Origin: an uncultured Fidelibacterota bacterium
GTDB taxonomy: Bacteria > Fidelibacterota > Marinisomatia > Marinisomatales > Marinisomataceae
Reading direction: 5' to 3'
DNA length: 64,000 nucleotides
NCBI GenBank assembly: GCA_902624275.1
Contig: CACNWW010000002.1
Location: 62,001 to 126,000 of the forward strand
In this document: positions 8,590 through 18,298 of the stretch, in pieces
Layout of the letters: each line of letters opens with the position of its first letter
Position numbering within the stretch: the stretch's first letter is position 1
Translations under genes and position numbers: made by a program
The notes under the pieces: model-generated
Told to the model about the DNA's origin: nothing
The model's database searches: none
Seen by the model: the letters and a program-made list of their open reading frames with translations, nothing else

Positions 8590-10823
8590 AAATTATCTGG
8601 AACCAAATGTTCCATAAAAAAATCAGTCATTTTTTTGTATAAATGATATCTATTTTTCCAACCATCAGCTGGGTTATCTTCACTTAAAAAGTTATTATTA
8701 TACATTCCATGGTTTGCATTAGAATAAATAAACATCTCCATGTCTTTTCCATGTTCAGCATAGGCTTTAGCCAGCTTAATTGAATGCTGATGGTGAACGT
8801 TATCATCTGCGTTGCCATGTATTTGTAATAAATGCCCTTTGGCCTTTTCGACATGTGTTAAAACAGAAGCATTTTTATAACCTTCAGGATTTTCTTCAAC
8901 TAAACCCATATACCTTTCTGTCCAAATGGTGTCATAAAGTAATGGTTCTACATTTGGTGCAATAGAAATACCAGCCTTATAATAATCGCTAGCAAGCGTC
9001 ATACACATATTAGTTAGATAGCCACCTCCGCTCCATCCCCAAATACCAATATTTTCAGCATCAACATATGTTAATCCCTGAAGATATTTTGCTGCAGTAA
9101 TATGATCTTTAATAAGATATTTTCCATAATCACCATATGCTAAATCTTTAAATGCTTTACCTCTTCCTCCTGTACCTCTATTATCAAATGAAAAAATAAT
9201 AAAGTCTCTGCTTGCAAAAAATTGATGAAAAATATGACTACCTGCACCCCATCTATTAAGTACTAATTGTGAACCTGGACCACCGTAATTATATAAAATT
9301 ACTGGATATTGTTTCATTGGATCAAAATTATGTGGATATGTAATTAAAGCATTAAGCCTGGTACCTTCATCTGTAAAAATATTTATTAATTGAGGATAAG
9401 TTAGATTGTAAGCATCAAATTTAGATTTATCTGTTTCTTTAAGATTTCTGATGATTTTTCCATTATTTTCTCTTAAAAAAGTTTTTGGAGGAACTGTCAA
9501 ACTTGAATATGAATTAATAAAATATTTTAATGTTGGAGAGAAAGATGATGAGTGAGAACCTTTTTCTTTGGTAAGTCTTTTAAGCCTAGAACCATTGAAT
9601 TTAATTGAGTAAAGATGATTTTCTGTTTCAGTCTCTTTCTTAGCTGAGAAATAAATAATTTCATTTTTATAATCAATTGCACTAATGTTATTTACCTCCC
9701 AATCTCCTCTTGTAACTTGGTTTATTGGTCTTCCGTCGGGTCTGTTTCTATAAATATGACTAAATCCATCTTTTTCAGATAGCCAGATGATTTCTCCATT
9801 ATCCATAATCGCAAAACTAAAACCTCCCTTAGTAGTCCATGTACCAATTTCACCAGGAACAATAAACGGATCTCTATCAATCCAAGTATCATTTGAGTCA
9901 TTCAGAATTAGATCAGCTCCATTAGTATAGAAATCGTATTTGTATAAATTCCAATCATTTTGCTTCCTATTTAAAGTAGCAAAATAAAGATTAGAAGAAT
10001 TAGTTTGCCAAATGATATCAGGAATATAATATGCAGTATCTGGCAAGTTAACAGATCTATATTCTTTATTTTTCAAGTCTAAAATACTAATCGAAACAAT
10101 GGGATTATCTTCTCCAGTTTTTGGATACCTGATGTACTTAACAACAGGATATTGTGCTTCATAATCAACCAATGCATACTCCTTAACATGTGTCTGATCT
10201 TCCCTTATAAACGCAATGTATTCACTATTAGGACTCCACTTGTATGAATCATAAGTACCAAACTCTTCCTCATAAACCCATCCAAAATGTCCATTAAGAA
10301 TATCCTCGCTCCCATCAAAAGTAAGCTGATCCTCAAGCTCATTAGTTAAATCGAAAAGGTATAAATTATTGTCATTTCGAACGAATGCTATCTTGTTGGA
10401 ATCTGGAGAAAATTTTACATTCCTTAAGCTATCTGGATTACTAGTAACCGGTGTTAAGGATTCTGATAATATATCGTAAACATAATATGAACCATAAGAA
10501 GAGTGTCTCCAAAGTCTTACTGAATTCTTTTTCAAAAGTAGTTTTGTTTGATCTGGACTAAATGAATACGAAAAATTGCTAATAATACTTTTTTTAACAG
10601 TAAAAGCTTTTAAGGTATCATTTGAAGCAAGATTATATTGATAAAATTCTAGACCTTCATCACTTTTTTCTGAAAAATAATATGAATTAGAACTATTCTT
10701 CCAATCATATCTTCCAATTGATTCAGTTCTAAATGTTCCATCAAGTACACTCTCTAAAGATATTTTACCTTGAGCAAAAAGTGCACCAAATATAAAAGTA
10801 ATAGTTAAATATTTATATCTCAT
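8586..10823 (-). CDS. Secreted dipeptidyl-peptidase IV-like serine peptidase (S9B)
   Basis: The 745-residue protein begins with a signal peptide (cleavage near ALFAQG), continues as a beta-propeller with WSPNS and FSPDS blade repeats, and ends in an alpha/beta-hydrolase domain. The triad is visible: Ser598 in GWSGGGY, Asp in HGNADDNVH (673/674) and His705 in NANHGM. The glutamates of WVYEEEFG (185-187) match the DPP-IV loop that binds the substrate amino terminus, so removal of Xaa-Pro dipeptides from peptides in the periplasm is likely. The nucleophile elbow reads GWSGGG where most relatives have GWSYGG. The stop codon overlaps that of the convergent IDO-like gene. Confidence 0.92.
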   Translation of the reverse strand: MRYKYLTITFIFGALFAQGKISLESVLDGTFRTESIGRYDWKNSSNSYYFSEKSDEGLEFYQYNLASNDTLKAFTVKKSIISNFSYSFSPDQTKLLLKKNSVRLWRHSSYGSYYVYDILSESLTPVTSNPDSLRNVKFSPDSNKIAFVRNDNNLYLFDLTNELEDQLTFDGSEDILNGHFGWVYEEEFGTYDSYKWSPNSEYIAFIREDQTHVKEYALVDYEAQYPVVKYIRYPKTGEDNPIVSISILDLKNKEYRSVNLPDTAYYIPDIIWQTNSSNLYFATLNRKQNDWNLYKYDFYTNGADLILNDSNDTWIDRDPFIVPGEIGTWTTKGGFSFAIMDNGEIIWLSEKDGFSHIYRNRPDGRPINQVTRGDWEVNNISAIDYKNEIIYFSAKKETETENHLYSIKFNGSRLKRLTKEKGSHSSSFSPTLKYFINSYSSLTVPPKTFLRENNGKIIRNLKETDKSKFDAYNLTYPQLINIFTDEGTRLNALITYPHNFDPMKQYPVILYNYGGPGSQLVLNRWGAGSHIFHQFFASRDFIIFSFDNRGTGGRGKAFKDLAYGDYGKYLIKDHITAAKYLQGLTYVDAENIGIWGWSGGGYLTNMCMTLASDYYKAGISIAPNVEPLLYDTIWTERYMGLVEENPEGYKNASVLTHVEKAKGHLLQIHGNADDNVHHQHSIKLAKAYAEHGKDMEMFIYSNANHGMYNNNFLSEDNPADGWKNRYHLYKKMTDFFMEHLVPDNF

Positions 10824-10866
10824 ATTTTGTGAATATATAGATTTTTATTGAAAACAATGTAATAGT

Positions 10867-12594
10867 TTATGGAATAAACCAACCCATTGAATCATAAACT
10901 ATTCCAACCGAAACGAATCCCTGAATAGCAAAAAGTACTCCAGTTAATACTAAACCTAACACTGAACCCATAACACCATTATTTGCAGCATAACCAAAAA
11001 TAGTAGTTGGTTTATAAATCAACTCTTTATAATTGATAGATTCATCTACTTGCTGTAATAAGGCTTTAGCACTTAAAAGATCGTTAATTCTTTCCTCTCC
11101 TTTACCAGCAAGCTTAAGCTCCCAAATTTCTTCTTCAATAATGAAAAGTTCATTTCTGATAAAATCTCTATGTTTTGCGCTTAAAGATTGTAATTGGATG
11201 GCTTTTGAAATTGCAAATAAGCAAATAACTGAAACAGCAAAAATTACTGTGCCAATTAGATAAACAGTGGAAATATGATGCTTCATGCCAGTCCAAACTA
11301 TCAGATTTAAAATTCCAACACATAACAAGGAGTAAAAAATTAAAATTGAAGTATAACCTTGAATCCTTAGATAGTATGTTTCTCCAAATGATCGTAAAAC
11401 ATTTCTCATGTTCATCCAAGCAAACACATTGACTCTTTTTTGTAAATCAACAAAGATTCTATCTTCTTTTTTATCTTTATAAAAACTTTTAAAAATTGAA
11501 GAAAGTTTTAAGCCAGGGTAAGATACGAGTTTTCCTAATTTCTTTGATGTAGCATATCTTCTCTGATAGTCTGCAGCACAGACCATACCAAACATCATAA
11601 GTTGAAATCCATTGAAAAGACCAAAAAAAGTTGCTACCGAAATGATCTTTTCTTGTGGAGTAACCCCAAATAAGTATATACCATAAAAATATTTTGATAG
11701 AAATGCTGCTGCTGGCAATAATAACATACATAAATATGTCAATTGCTGCATATATTTAAGCGCAGGTAATCTATAAACTGAATTTATGATATTATAGAGG
11801 ATAAACCCTGAAGGAAGTTCATCTTCTTTTGTTGAGCTTGTAGAAGGTGGAAATAACTCGTTATTTGATTCATTAATTAATTTATCTCTTATTTCTTTGG
11901 ATGGTTCAAATGGAATTCCTTGCAAACAAATATCATTTTCGTCCATTGCAATTGTTAATTCATCTTCAATTAAACCAGAAAACTCCCATGGACGCATCCA
12001 TCCTTGAGCTATTAATCTTCTAACTGTTTTGTTGTCATCCCAATCTGGAGCCGGTAAGCATAAACGTTCTAAATCCTCCGGTCTAAAATACCCATACTTA
12101 GTAGCAATAATTAATCTTCTAAAAAATAGAAGTAAGTAAGCTAAGATCATGTGAAAAGGATCAATATTTAAAATCAGTTCCTTTTCAGAAAAAAGTGCTA
12201 GAAATAGTCCAATATTCATTAACCATGAAGCAGGATAAATTATTAGCCAATTGTTACGAATCGTGGTTAAAGAATGATGTTTTGTAGACACTGCAATTAA
12301 TTGCCTATTTTGAGAAACGTGCCAAGCTCTTGATAAAGAACCTTCTAAAAATATTGCTGCTAAAGGAGAAAAAATAACCGGAGGTAAATTTTCATAAATA
12401 AACGATTTCCAAAATGCTTTCCATGAAAAGCTTACTGGAGAATGAAATTTGTCTGCTGTCTTATCCTTAGAAGCGCTTCTTAACTTTGCTGCTTGATATG
12501 GTGAATCTATTCCAGATATAAATTTTTCATCGTCTTGATTTGAAGGCTTTCTTAAACTTAAGAAAGATTGAATTTTCTGTATTGTTTTGCTCAT
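10867..12594 (-). CDS. Unrecognised polytopic membrane protein
   Basis: I do not recognise this 575-residue protein. It has a hydrophilic N-terminus of about 60 residues, three hydrophobic helices between about 70 and 170, a charged central segment (about 170-260, rich in Asp/Glu), four or five more helices with a basic loop between them (YKDKKEDRIFVDLQKR), a charged helix near 480-520 that could form a coiled coil, and a final membrane segment near the C-terminus. Eight or so membrane passes are likely. It sits 43 bp upstream of the DPP-IV-like gene on the same strand and is divergent from the PpiD-like gene, so co-transcription with the peptidase is plausible. No catalytic motif is obvious. 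Confidence 0.6.
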   Translation of the reverse strand: MSKTIQKIQSFLSLRKPSNQDDEKFISGIDSPYQAAKLRSASKDKTADKFHSPVSFSWKAFWKSFIYENLPPVIFSPLAAIFLEGSLSRAWHVSQNRQLIAVSTKHHSLTTIRNNWLIIYPASWLMNIGLFLALFSEKELILNIDPFHMILAYLLLFFRRLIIATKYGYFRPEDLERLCLPAPDWDDNKTVRRLIAQGWMRPWEFSGLIEDELTIAMDENDICLQGIPFEPSKEIRDKLINESNNELFPPSTSSTKEDELPSGFILYNIINSVYRLPALKYMQQLTYLCMLLLPAAAFLSKYFYGIYLFGVTPQEKIISVATFFGLFNGFQLMMFGMVCAADYQRRYATSKKLGKLVSYPGLKLSSIFKSFYKDKKEDRIFVDLQKRVNVFAWMNMRNVLRSFGETYYLRIQGYTSILIFYSLLCVGILNLIVWTGMKHHISTVYLIGTVIFAVSVICLFAISKAIQLQSLSAKHRDFIRNELFIIEEEIWELKLAGKGEERINDLLSAKALLQQVDESINYKELIYKPTTIFGYAANNGVMGSVLGLVLTGVLFAIQGFVSVGIVYDSMGWFIP

Positions 12595-12693
12595 GGTTTA
12601 GTTTGTGATTGAATTATAAGTATTTTTCAAAATTCAATCATCAATTTTTTAATAGATTTGCATAAACATAGATGCTGTTTTAAATTCGCATCC

Positions 12694-14541
12694 ATGGGAT
12701 TAATTACTAAAATGAGAAGTCAAATGCAAGTTGTCATGTGGACTATTCTTATACTATTTGTAATAAGTATGGCTATTGGAGGACTTGTTGGGGGTGCAAA
12801 CATCGGTGATATTTTTGGTCAAAGGCAAGTAAATGAAATAGGTTCTGTAAATGAAAAACCAATTTACTATGAAGATTTTAACTCCTTTGTGTCTTCAGAA
12901 ATTAATCGATCAACTAATAACAACCCTTCATTAATGGCAGATGAACAAAAAGAATATACTCGTGCAATTGTTTGGGAAAGATTAATTAATGATCTTTTAG
13001 TTGAGGAACAAATTGAAAAAAAAGATATAACAGTTAGTGACGAAGAAGTTTTATTTCAATTGCAAAATAATCCTCCATTTTTTCTACAATCAAATGATTT
13101 GTTTCAAACTAATGGAGAATTTGACTTGGAGAAATATTTAGAATTTATCTTAACTCCATCTCAAATTGATTGGAGACCAATTGAGCAATTTATGCAAAAT
13201 GTATATTTACCAAACTACAAACTCCAACAATTCATAAAAAATGGAGTAAGCATAACCCAAGATGATATTCTTAATGATTTCAAAAAAAGATTTGTTGATT
13301 ATGAAATAGAAATATTGCACGTAACTGATAAGGCTATTGATAAAGATTTTAATGATTCTTTATTGAATGATGGACCAACAGAAAAAGAGCTATTAAAGCT
13401 CTATAATTCTAATCTATCCAATTATGAAAAGCCCGAAACTCGCTTTATGAAATTTGTTAAATGGCCAATTTCAACAAATTTAAATGATTCATTAAGAACT
13501 AAAATTGAAGCAGAGGACTTGATTTTTCGCCTAAAAGATGGTGAAGATTTCGCAACTTTAGCCAATCAGTACACTGAAGACCCAAGTAATTTCAGAGATC
13601 CAAGGAACCCTAGAGGTGGATCTTTAGGCTGGTTTTCTCCTGGCCAAATGTTACCAGCGTTTAATGATGCAGCATTTTCAGCAAATGTTGGAGATATTGT
13701 TGGTCCTGTGATAACGCAATATGGGTATCATGTAATTAAAATTAATAGCATTAAAAAAGATAATCAGAAAAATCAGGTTAATGCTTCACATATCCTTTTA
13801 ACAGTTAAAGCTGGTAAAGATACAAAAGATGAACTTGAAAATATTTCCAGTTTATTTTCATTAGAAGCTTCTGAAAATGGTTTTACCAGGCAAGCTGAAT
13901 CGAATAATCTTGAAATTTTTGAAACTAGTGGACTTGTGAAGGAATCCATTTTTATCGATGATATTGGTCCTGTTAGAGGTGCTGTGAATTTCGCTTTTAA
14001 AAATAATCCAGGATCTATTTCAGATTCTTTTCAGAATGATGATTATTTTTTTGTTTTCCAAATGGATTCGATTGTTGAAGAATCTTTTCAAACATTTGAA
14101 GAAGTAAAAAATGAAATCAAAAACAAATTACTTTCAGATTTAAGAAAAAATGAAATCAAAAGAATTGCTAATCAAATTGATATAAACGATGATTCAGATT
14201 TTAAATCAATAGCAAATGAAAATTCCACTTTTGAATACATTGAAAAAAGTAAATCTAAATTAAATGGAAGTTTCTCATCTGTAGGAAAAAGCAATTATCT
14301 TGTTGGAGCGCTTAGTAATTCTTATGTTGGACAAGTTATAGGTCCTATTCCTACAATCCGAGGACAAGCATTTATAAGAGTTTTAAGTATTGACGAAATA
14401 AATCGAGCTAATTATGATCAGATGAAAGAGTCTATAAAATTTAGCTTATTGATAAATAGACAGAATATTTCATGGGATGACTGGATATTAAGTCTTCGCG
14501 ATAACGCTAATATAAAAGATTATAGATACGATTTTTATTAA
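12694..14541 (+). CDS. PpiD/SurA-like membrane-anchored peptidyl-prolyl isomerase
   Basis: A frame beginning at TTG 12658 contains a much better start at ATG 12694, giving MGLITKMRSQMQ, the usual opening of PpiD-type foldases, and 615 residues. A single N-terminal transmembrane helix (about 12-32) is followed by a SurA/PpiD N-terminal chaperone region, then a parvulin domain around residues 245-355 with GGSLGWF near 308 and the C-terminal strand QYGYHVIKI. A less conserved second parvulin-like segment follows. These proteins help outer-membrane and secreted proteins fold in the periplasm. The stop overlaps that of the convergent accA by four bases. Confidence 0.88.
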   Translation: MGLITKMRSQMQVVMWTILILFVISMAIGGLVGGANIGDIFGQRQVNEIGSVNEKPIYYEDFNSFVSSEINRSTNNNPSLMADEQKEYTRAIVWERLINDLLVEEQIEKKDITVSDEEVLFQLQNNPPFFLQSNDLFQTNGEFDLEKYLEFILTPSQIDWRPIEQFMQNVYLPNYKLQQFIKNGVSITQDDILNDFKKRFVDYEIEILHVTDKAIDKDFNDSLLNDGPTEKELLKLYNSNLSNYEKPETRFMKFVKWPISTNLNDSLRTKIEAEDLIFRLKDGEDFATLANQYTEDPSNFRDPRNPRGGSLGWFSPGQMLPAFNDAAFSANVGDIVGPVITQYGYHVIKINSIKKDNQKNQVNASHILLTVKAGKDTKDELENISSLFSLEASENGFTRQAESNNLEIFETSGLVKESIFIDDIGPVRGAVNFAFKNNPGSISDSFQNDDYFFVFQMDSIVEESFQTFEEVKNEIKNKLLSDLRKNEIKRIANQIDINDDSDFKSIANENSTFEYIEKSKSKLNGSFSSVGKSNYLVGALSNSYVGQVIGPIPTIRGQAFIRVLSIDEINRANYDQMKESIKFSLLINRQNISWDDWILSLRDNANIKDYRYDFY

Positions 14542-15482
14542 CCTTCTCTGAAAATACCAAGCTTATCATATCTTGATACTCTAGATTCTAAGAAATCATC
14601 ATTCAAGTTATTTTGTAATTCTTTTATTTCGTCTAACATTGTTTTCTTAAGAATATCTGCAGTTGCATTAAAATGTCTATGCGCTCCTCCTAAAGGCTCA
14701 TAAACAATCATATTACAAATATTATATTCCATCAAATCTTTAGGTGTGAGTTTTAAGGATTTAGCAGCTTCTGGTGCTTTTGAAGAATCTTTCCATAAAA
14801 TAGATGCACAACCTTCCGGACTTATGACAGAAAACCAAGTATTTTCAAGCATAATCATTTTATCACAAAGCCCAATTCCTAATGCACCACCACTAGCTCC
14901 CTCTCCAATCACAATTGATAAAATTTGAGTTTTTATTGAAGCCATTTCAAAAAGATTATTTGCTATAGCATACCCTTGCCCTCTTTCTTCAGCTCCAATA
15001 CCAGGATCAGCTCCAGGTGTATCAATTAATGTAATTATGGGTAACTTGAATTTCTCAGCTAATTTCATAACTCTTAATGCTTTTCTATAGCCCTCAGGTT
15101 TCATCATACCAAAATTCCTAAAAATATTATCTTTAGTGTTTCTTCCTTTTTGTTGACCAATTATGGCGACCTTCGTTCCTTCAATGATTCCAATTCCTGC
15201 AACAACAGCGTTATCATCTGAAAAAGCTTTGTCTCCATGCAATTCTGTGAAATTATCGCACCAAGCATTGATGTAATCAAGGGTATATGGTCTATTTGGA
15301 TGTCTTGCTAGTTGGACAGTCTCCCAAGGAGATAAATCTGCAAAAATTTCTTTTTCCAAATTTTCCCTTTCAACAATTAAATCTTTTAATTTTTTTGAAT
15401 CAGATTCGGATGTTGTCAATTTTTCAATTTCAAAATCTAAATCTTTTAACGGTTTTTCAAATGGTAGATAATATCTTTTCAT
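14538..15482 (-). CDS. accA: Acetyl-CoA carboxylase carboxyltransferase subunit alpha
   Basis: AccA pairs with AccD to move the carboxyl group from biotin to acetyl-CoA, making malonyl-CoA for fatty-acid synthesis. The product has the N-terminal coiled part starting MKRYYLPFEKPL, the ELHGDK segment, and the carboxyltransferase core TPGADPGIGAEERGQ and GEGASGGALGIG. Although the frame can be extended to 15521, the ATG at 15482 is preferred: it gives the usual AccA N-terminus (314 residues) and a four-base ATGA overlap with the glycosyltransferase upstream. accD is not in the window. Confidence 0.95.
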   Translation of the reverse strand: MKRYYLPFEKPLKDLDFEIEKLTTSESDSKKLKDLIVERENLEKEIFADLSPWETVQLARHPNRPYTLDYINAWCDNFTELHGDKAFSDDNAVVAGIGIIEGTKVAIIGQQKGRNTKDNIFRNFGMMKPEGYRKALRVMKLAEKFKLPIITLIDTPGADPGIGAEERGQGYAIANNLFEMASIKTQILSIVIGEGASGGALGIGLCDKMIMLENTWFSVISPEGCASILWKDSSKAPEAAKSLKLTPKDLMEYNICNMIVYEPLGGAHRHFNATADILKKTMLDEIKELQNNLNDDFLESRVSRYDKLGIFREG

Positions 15483-16189
15483 CTTTTTAACCTTAGTAAT
15501 CTCCATAAACCAAACAACCAAACTTTAAATACTGCCTCTATCATTACAGCCTTACTCATTTTTGATTCTCCAACTGTTCGGTCTGTAAAAACTATAGGAT
15601 GTTCAATCAACTTACAACCTTTTTGAAAAGCTCTAAAAGAAGTCTCAATTTGAAAACAATACCCCTGTGAAGAACATTCCTGAAAATTAATTCTATCTAA
15701 AGTATCTTTTGTCCAACCCTTGAATCCAGCTGTCAAGTCTTTGACAGGAACACCAGTAATTATTCTTGCATAAATATTAGCAAAATAACTGATGTACAGC
15801 CTAATTATAGGCCAATTAATTACTCTCAAACCTCCTTCATATCTACTACCAATAACAAGATCATTGCTTTCCAATAAATTCAACATAGGATTAATTTCTT
15901 TAGGATCGTGAGATAAGTCTGCATCCATTTGAATTATTTTTTGATAGTTATTTTTTAAGGACCATGAAAAACCTTCAACATATGCTGAGCCTAAACCTTT
16001 TTTTGATTCACGCTCAATTATAAAAATTTTTTCATTATTTAAATCTTTAACAATTTTTGCAGTCCCATCAGGAGAATTATCATCAATGATAAGAATATTT
16101 AAATCATCTCTTTGAGCTAAAACTAAATTGATAGTTTTAACAATATTTTTTGATTCATTGTAAGTTGGTAGGATAACTAAGTTTTTCAT
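15479..16189 (-). CDS. Polyprenol-phosphate mannosyltransferase-type glycosyltransferase (GT2)
   Basis: The 236-residue product is the DPM1-like form: nucleotide-binding start LPTYNESKNI, DDNSPDGTA, and the metal-binding DADLSHDP, followed by the C-terminal EHPIVFTDRTVGESK region. Such enzymes load a sugar, usually mannose or glucose, from a nucleotide sugar onto polyprenyl phosphate at the cytoplasmic face of the membrane; the lipid-linked sugar then serves cell-surface glycosylation. It lacks the C-terminal transmembrane helices found in some relatives. It begins immediately after the DUF4837 gene stop and overlaps accA, so it is the middle gene of a three-gene unit. Confidence 0.88.
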   Translation of the reverse strand: MKNLVILPTYNESKNIVKTINLVLAQRDDLNILIIDDNSPDGTAKIVKDLNNEKIFIIERESKKGLGSAYVEGFSWSLKNNYQKIIQMDADLSHDPKEINPMLNLLESNDLVIGSRYEGGLRVINWPIIRLYISYFANIYARIITGVPVKDLTAGFKGWTKDTLDRINFQECSSQGYCFQIETSFRAFQKGCKLIEHPIVFTDRTVGESKMSKAVMIEAVFKVWLFGLWRLLRLKR

Positions 16190-17179
16190 TTAATTTATCT
16201 CTATTGTTTTAGCAATCATTTCCATTTGGCGCATATAAAATGCTTTTTTTCCTCCAGGATTAAAAACTATATAACTTATATAAAATGTTCTATCATTTTC
16301 ATAATCATAAAAGATATATCCTTGAAAAGGACCGCCTTTAGCATCATCAATTGATTCCCATAAACCAAAGATTCTATAAGCTGATTCATCATTGAAATCA
16401 TCAAATTCAATATTCAAATAATCTTGATTGTATCTAATAGAACTAAAATGCTCTTGAGGAAATTCTAAAAGATATTCTAAAGCATCTTCCTTGCTAAAAT
16501 GATTTCCATCTCTCCAATGAACAGCAATCCATCTAAATGGAAGTTCTTGTCCAATCCAAAAAAATGATTTATCACTATCATTTCTTATTAATTCCCATCC
16601 CCATGGAATTTTCATTGTCCAATCATATGATCTATAGATTTCTGACTCTAATTCTTCCTGTCTTTCATTTTCTAAGAAATATTGAGCTTGTTTTTTGAAA
16701 AAATTTTCATCGAATTGTTGTTTTATAAAAGTACTATTCTGAACTAGATAATCGTTTATTTGCTCATAATCTTTACCACTTATAATCATAAATAATTGAT
16801 TTTTTGCGAATTGATTTCTTGATAAAATTAAAGGAATATCATTTAGAGTTTTATTAAATGCGCTTTCTCCTAATAAATCTTTGGTAAGCTTGGTTGCAGG
16901 ATTTAGCTCATAATCACCGATAGATGCAATTACAAGATTTGTCTGAGTTTTAAGCGCTGAAAAGCTCTCTGGTTCAGCAAATTTAATATTATAGAATAAT
17001 TCAGGAGAAGGAGTTAAAAGAGTGTCATTGAAAACAATGGATAATAATGAACTTATTTTTTCTCTATCTTCCTTTGCAGCAAGTACAACAATATCATCGT
17101 TTCCACCAATAGCATCTCGTTTATAATCGCAGGCTTGGGTTATCAATATAAAAAAAGATATAATTAATACTTTAATCAT
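16190..17179 (-). CDS. DUF4837-type lipoprotein
   Basis: The 329-residue protein has a short export signal ending in cysteine (FILITQACDY), consistent with a lipoprotein. It contains features I associate with DUF4837, a Bacteroidota family of unknown function: an opening strand DDIVVLAAKEDREKI, a central aspartate/tryptophan-rich block, and PFRWIAVHW in the second half, followed by an aromatic-rich C-terminal beta segment (GYIFYDYENDRTFYISYIVF). Its stop abuts the glycosyltransferase start. Family assignment rests on recalled motifs, not a search. Confidence 0.65.
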   Translation of the reverse strand: MIKVLIISFFILITQACDYKRDAIGGNDDIVVLAAKEDREKISSLLSIVFNDTLLTPSPELFYNIKFAEPESFSALKTQTNLVIASIGDYELNPATKLTKDLLGESAFNKTLNDIPLILSRNQFAKNQLFMIISGKDYEQINDYLVQNSTFIKQQFDENFFKKQAQYFLENERQEELESEIYRSYDWTMKIPWGWELIRNDSDKSFFWIGQELPFRWIAVHWRDGNHFSKEDALEYLLEFPQEHFSSIRYNQDYLNIEFDDFNDESAYRIFGLWESIDDAKGGPFQGYIFYDYENDRTFYISYIVFNPGGKKAFYMRQMEMIAKTIEIN

Positions 17180-17207
17180 AATTATGAATTTTCATTTATT
17201 TAAGAGA

Positions 17208-17543
17208 TTAATCAAATAAATCTTTTTCAAGTTTTTTTACAATTTTATTTGTTTTTTTCTGAATTTGTTTTGGTTTGATTTTTTCCAAGCTTTCATCAAC
17301 TTGTACTTCTTTAATTGGACGAGAAAATAAAGATAAATTTAATACTCTATCTTTCTGAACTTTAGATGAATTTTTTTGATGAGTTTGCTCATTATTAATT
17401 TGGGGTAAGGGTTCGATATTATCCTGAGGACTTCTAATTGCCAACTCATCTTCATCATTATTTAAAAACATCAATATCTTGTAAAGCATATATGCTGTGA
17501 ACAATCCATAAAAAAGAAAAATTAAAATACTTGATATATTCAC
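17208..17543 (-). CDS. Small single-pass membrane protein with a conserved basic/acidic tail
   Basis: This 111-residue protein is not recognised. One transmembrane helix (residues 4-26) is followed by a long hydrophilic tail. The last 17 residues, QKKTNKIVKKLEKDLFD, closely match the frame-corrected C-terminus of the protein encoded at 18299-19157 (QKKTSEKVKKLESDLFD). The gene overlaps the upstream 217-residue gene by four bases. A shared tail in two membrane proteins of one cluster suggests that both bind the same cytoplasmic partner, perhaps the protein encoded between them; that is inference. Confidence 0.65.
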   Translation of the reverse strand: MNISSILIFLFYGLFTAYMLYKILMFLNNDEDELAIRSPQDNIEPLPQINNEQTHQKNSSKVQKDRVLNLSLFSRPIKEVQVDESLEKIKPKQIQKKTNKIVKKLEKDLFD

Positions 17544-18193
17544 TTCTCTAAGCTCAAGTTGTAGCTTTCTTCCATTTCTGAAAAGCTTAGAATGTTTTCT
17601 TTTACCTCTTTGAGAAATTTTTTTACATGATTTTTATCAGATAATTTGTGATCTAAAGTAAATTCTTCAACAATATTTCCCGTATCTTTTAATAAGTATA
17701 ATATACCTATTTGGACAACTTTTGCATCATCAACATCTGAAAATTTTTTCATTGTATATCCTAATCCAGCACCTGTAGCCAAATTAAAACGAGTACTCCA
17801 TTTTGACGTTGATGAAGAAACTCCTGCCGCTGCAGAAACAAGTGTTGCTGCGGCAGCCCATGCTTGTTTTTTTTCATCTTCCTCAATTTTTACATTTAAT
17901 TGAGCGATTAAATCAACATATTTAAAAATTAAGTATTTTGCATTTAGTAGCAGTTCATCCAGTAATTCATTTTTGTGCTTAGGATAAAGTTGTACAGTTT
18001 TATCAAGAGAATATTTAACGTCCTTTGCTGTTTGATTTTCAGACATCAAGTGAAGCTTTACAATTGATAAACCAGTCCAAGCCTCCTTAGAATATTCTTT
18101 GGTAAGTGCAGATTCATAGGCCTGTCTACATTCTTCAAATCTTTTTGACTTAAAAGCCATAATTGCCTTATCAATTTGAAAATTATCTTTCAT
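17540..18193 (-). CDS. Unrecognised TPR-like protein with an Ala/Ser-rich hydrophobic segment
   Basis: The 217-residue product starts with a helical pair resembling a TPR unit (AIMAFKSKRFEECRQAYESA) and a second possible unit (SLDKTVQLYPKHK). The middle carries a small-residue stretch AAAATLVSAAAGVSSSTS that could be a weak membrane segment or a glycine-zipper-like helix, followed by LATGAGLGYT. The C-terminal third is charged and helical. No signal peptide is seen. It lies between the two genes that share a tail motif, overlapping the downstream one. Function unknown. Confidence 0.6.
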   Translation of the reverse strand: MKDNFQIDKAIMAFKSKRFEECRQAYESALTKEYSKEAWTGLSIVKLHLMSENQTAKDVKYSLDKTVQLYPKHKNELLDELLLNAKYLIFKYVDLIAQLNVKIEEDEKKQAWAAAATLVSAAAGVSSSTSKWSTRFNLATGAGLGYTMKKFSDVDDAKVVQIGILYLLKDTGNIVEEFTLDHKLSDKNHVKKFLKEVKENILSFSEMEESYNLSLEK

Positions 18194-18298
18194 AAATCAT
18201 ACTTTTTAAAAATGAAAAAAGAAATTATAGCTATAATTATTATTATAAAAATATCCATTACTTGTCAAACTGAATATAATATATGTTTAATTAAAATT

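Noticed and set aside
12658-12693. TTG start giving 12 extra residues on the PpiD-like protein
   Set aside because: The extension (HKHRCCFKFAS) precedes the family-typical MGLITKMR start at ATG 12694 and would place a charged, cysteine-rich segment before the membrane anchor.
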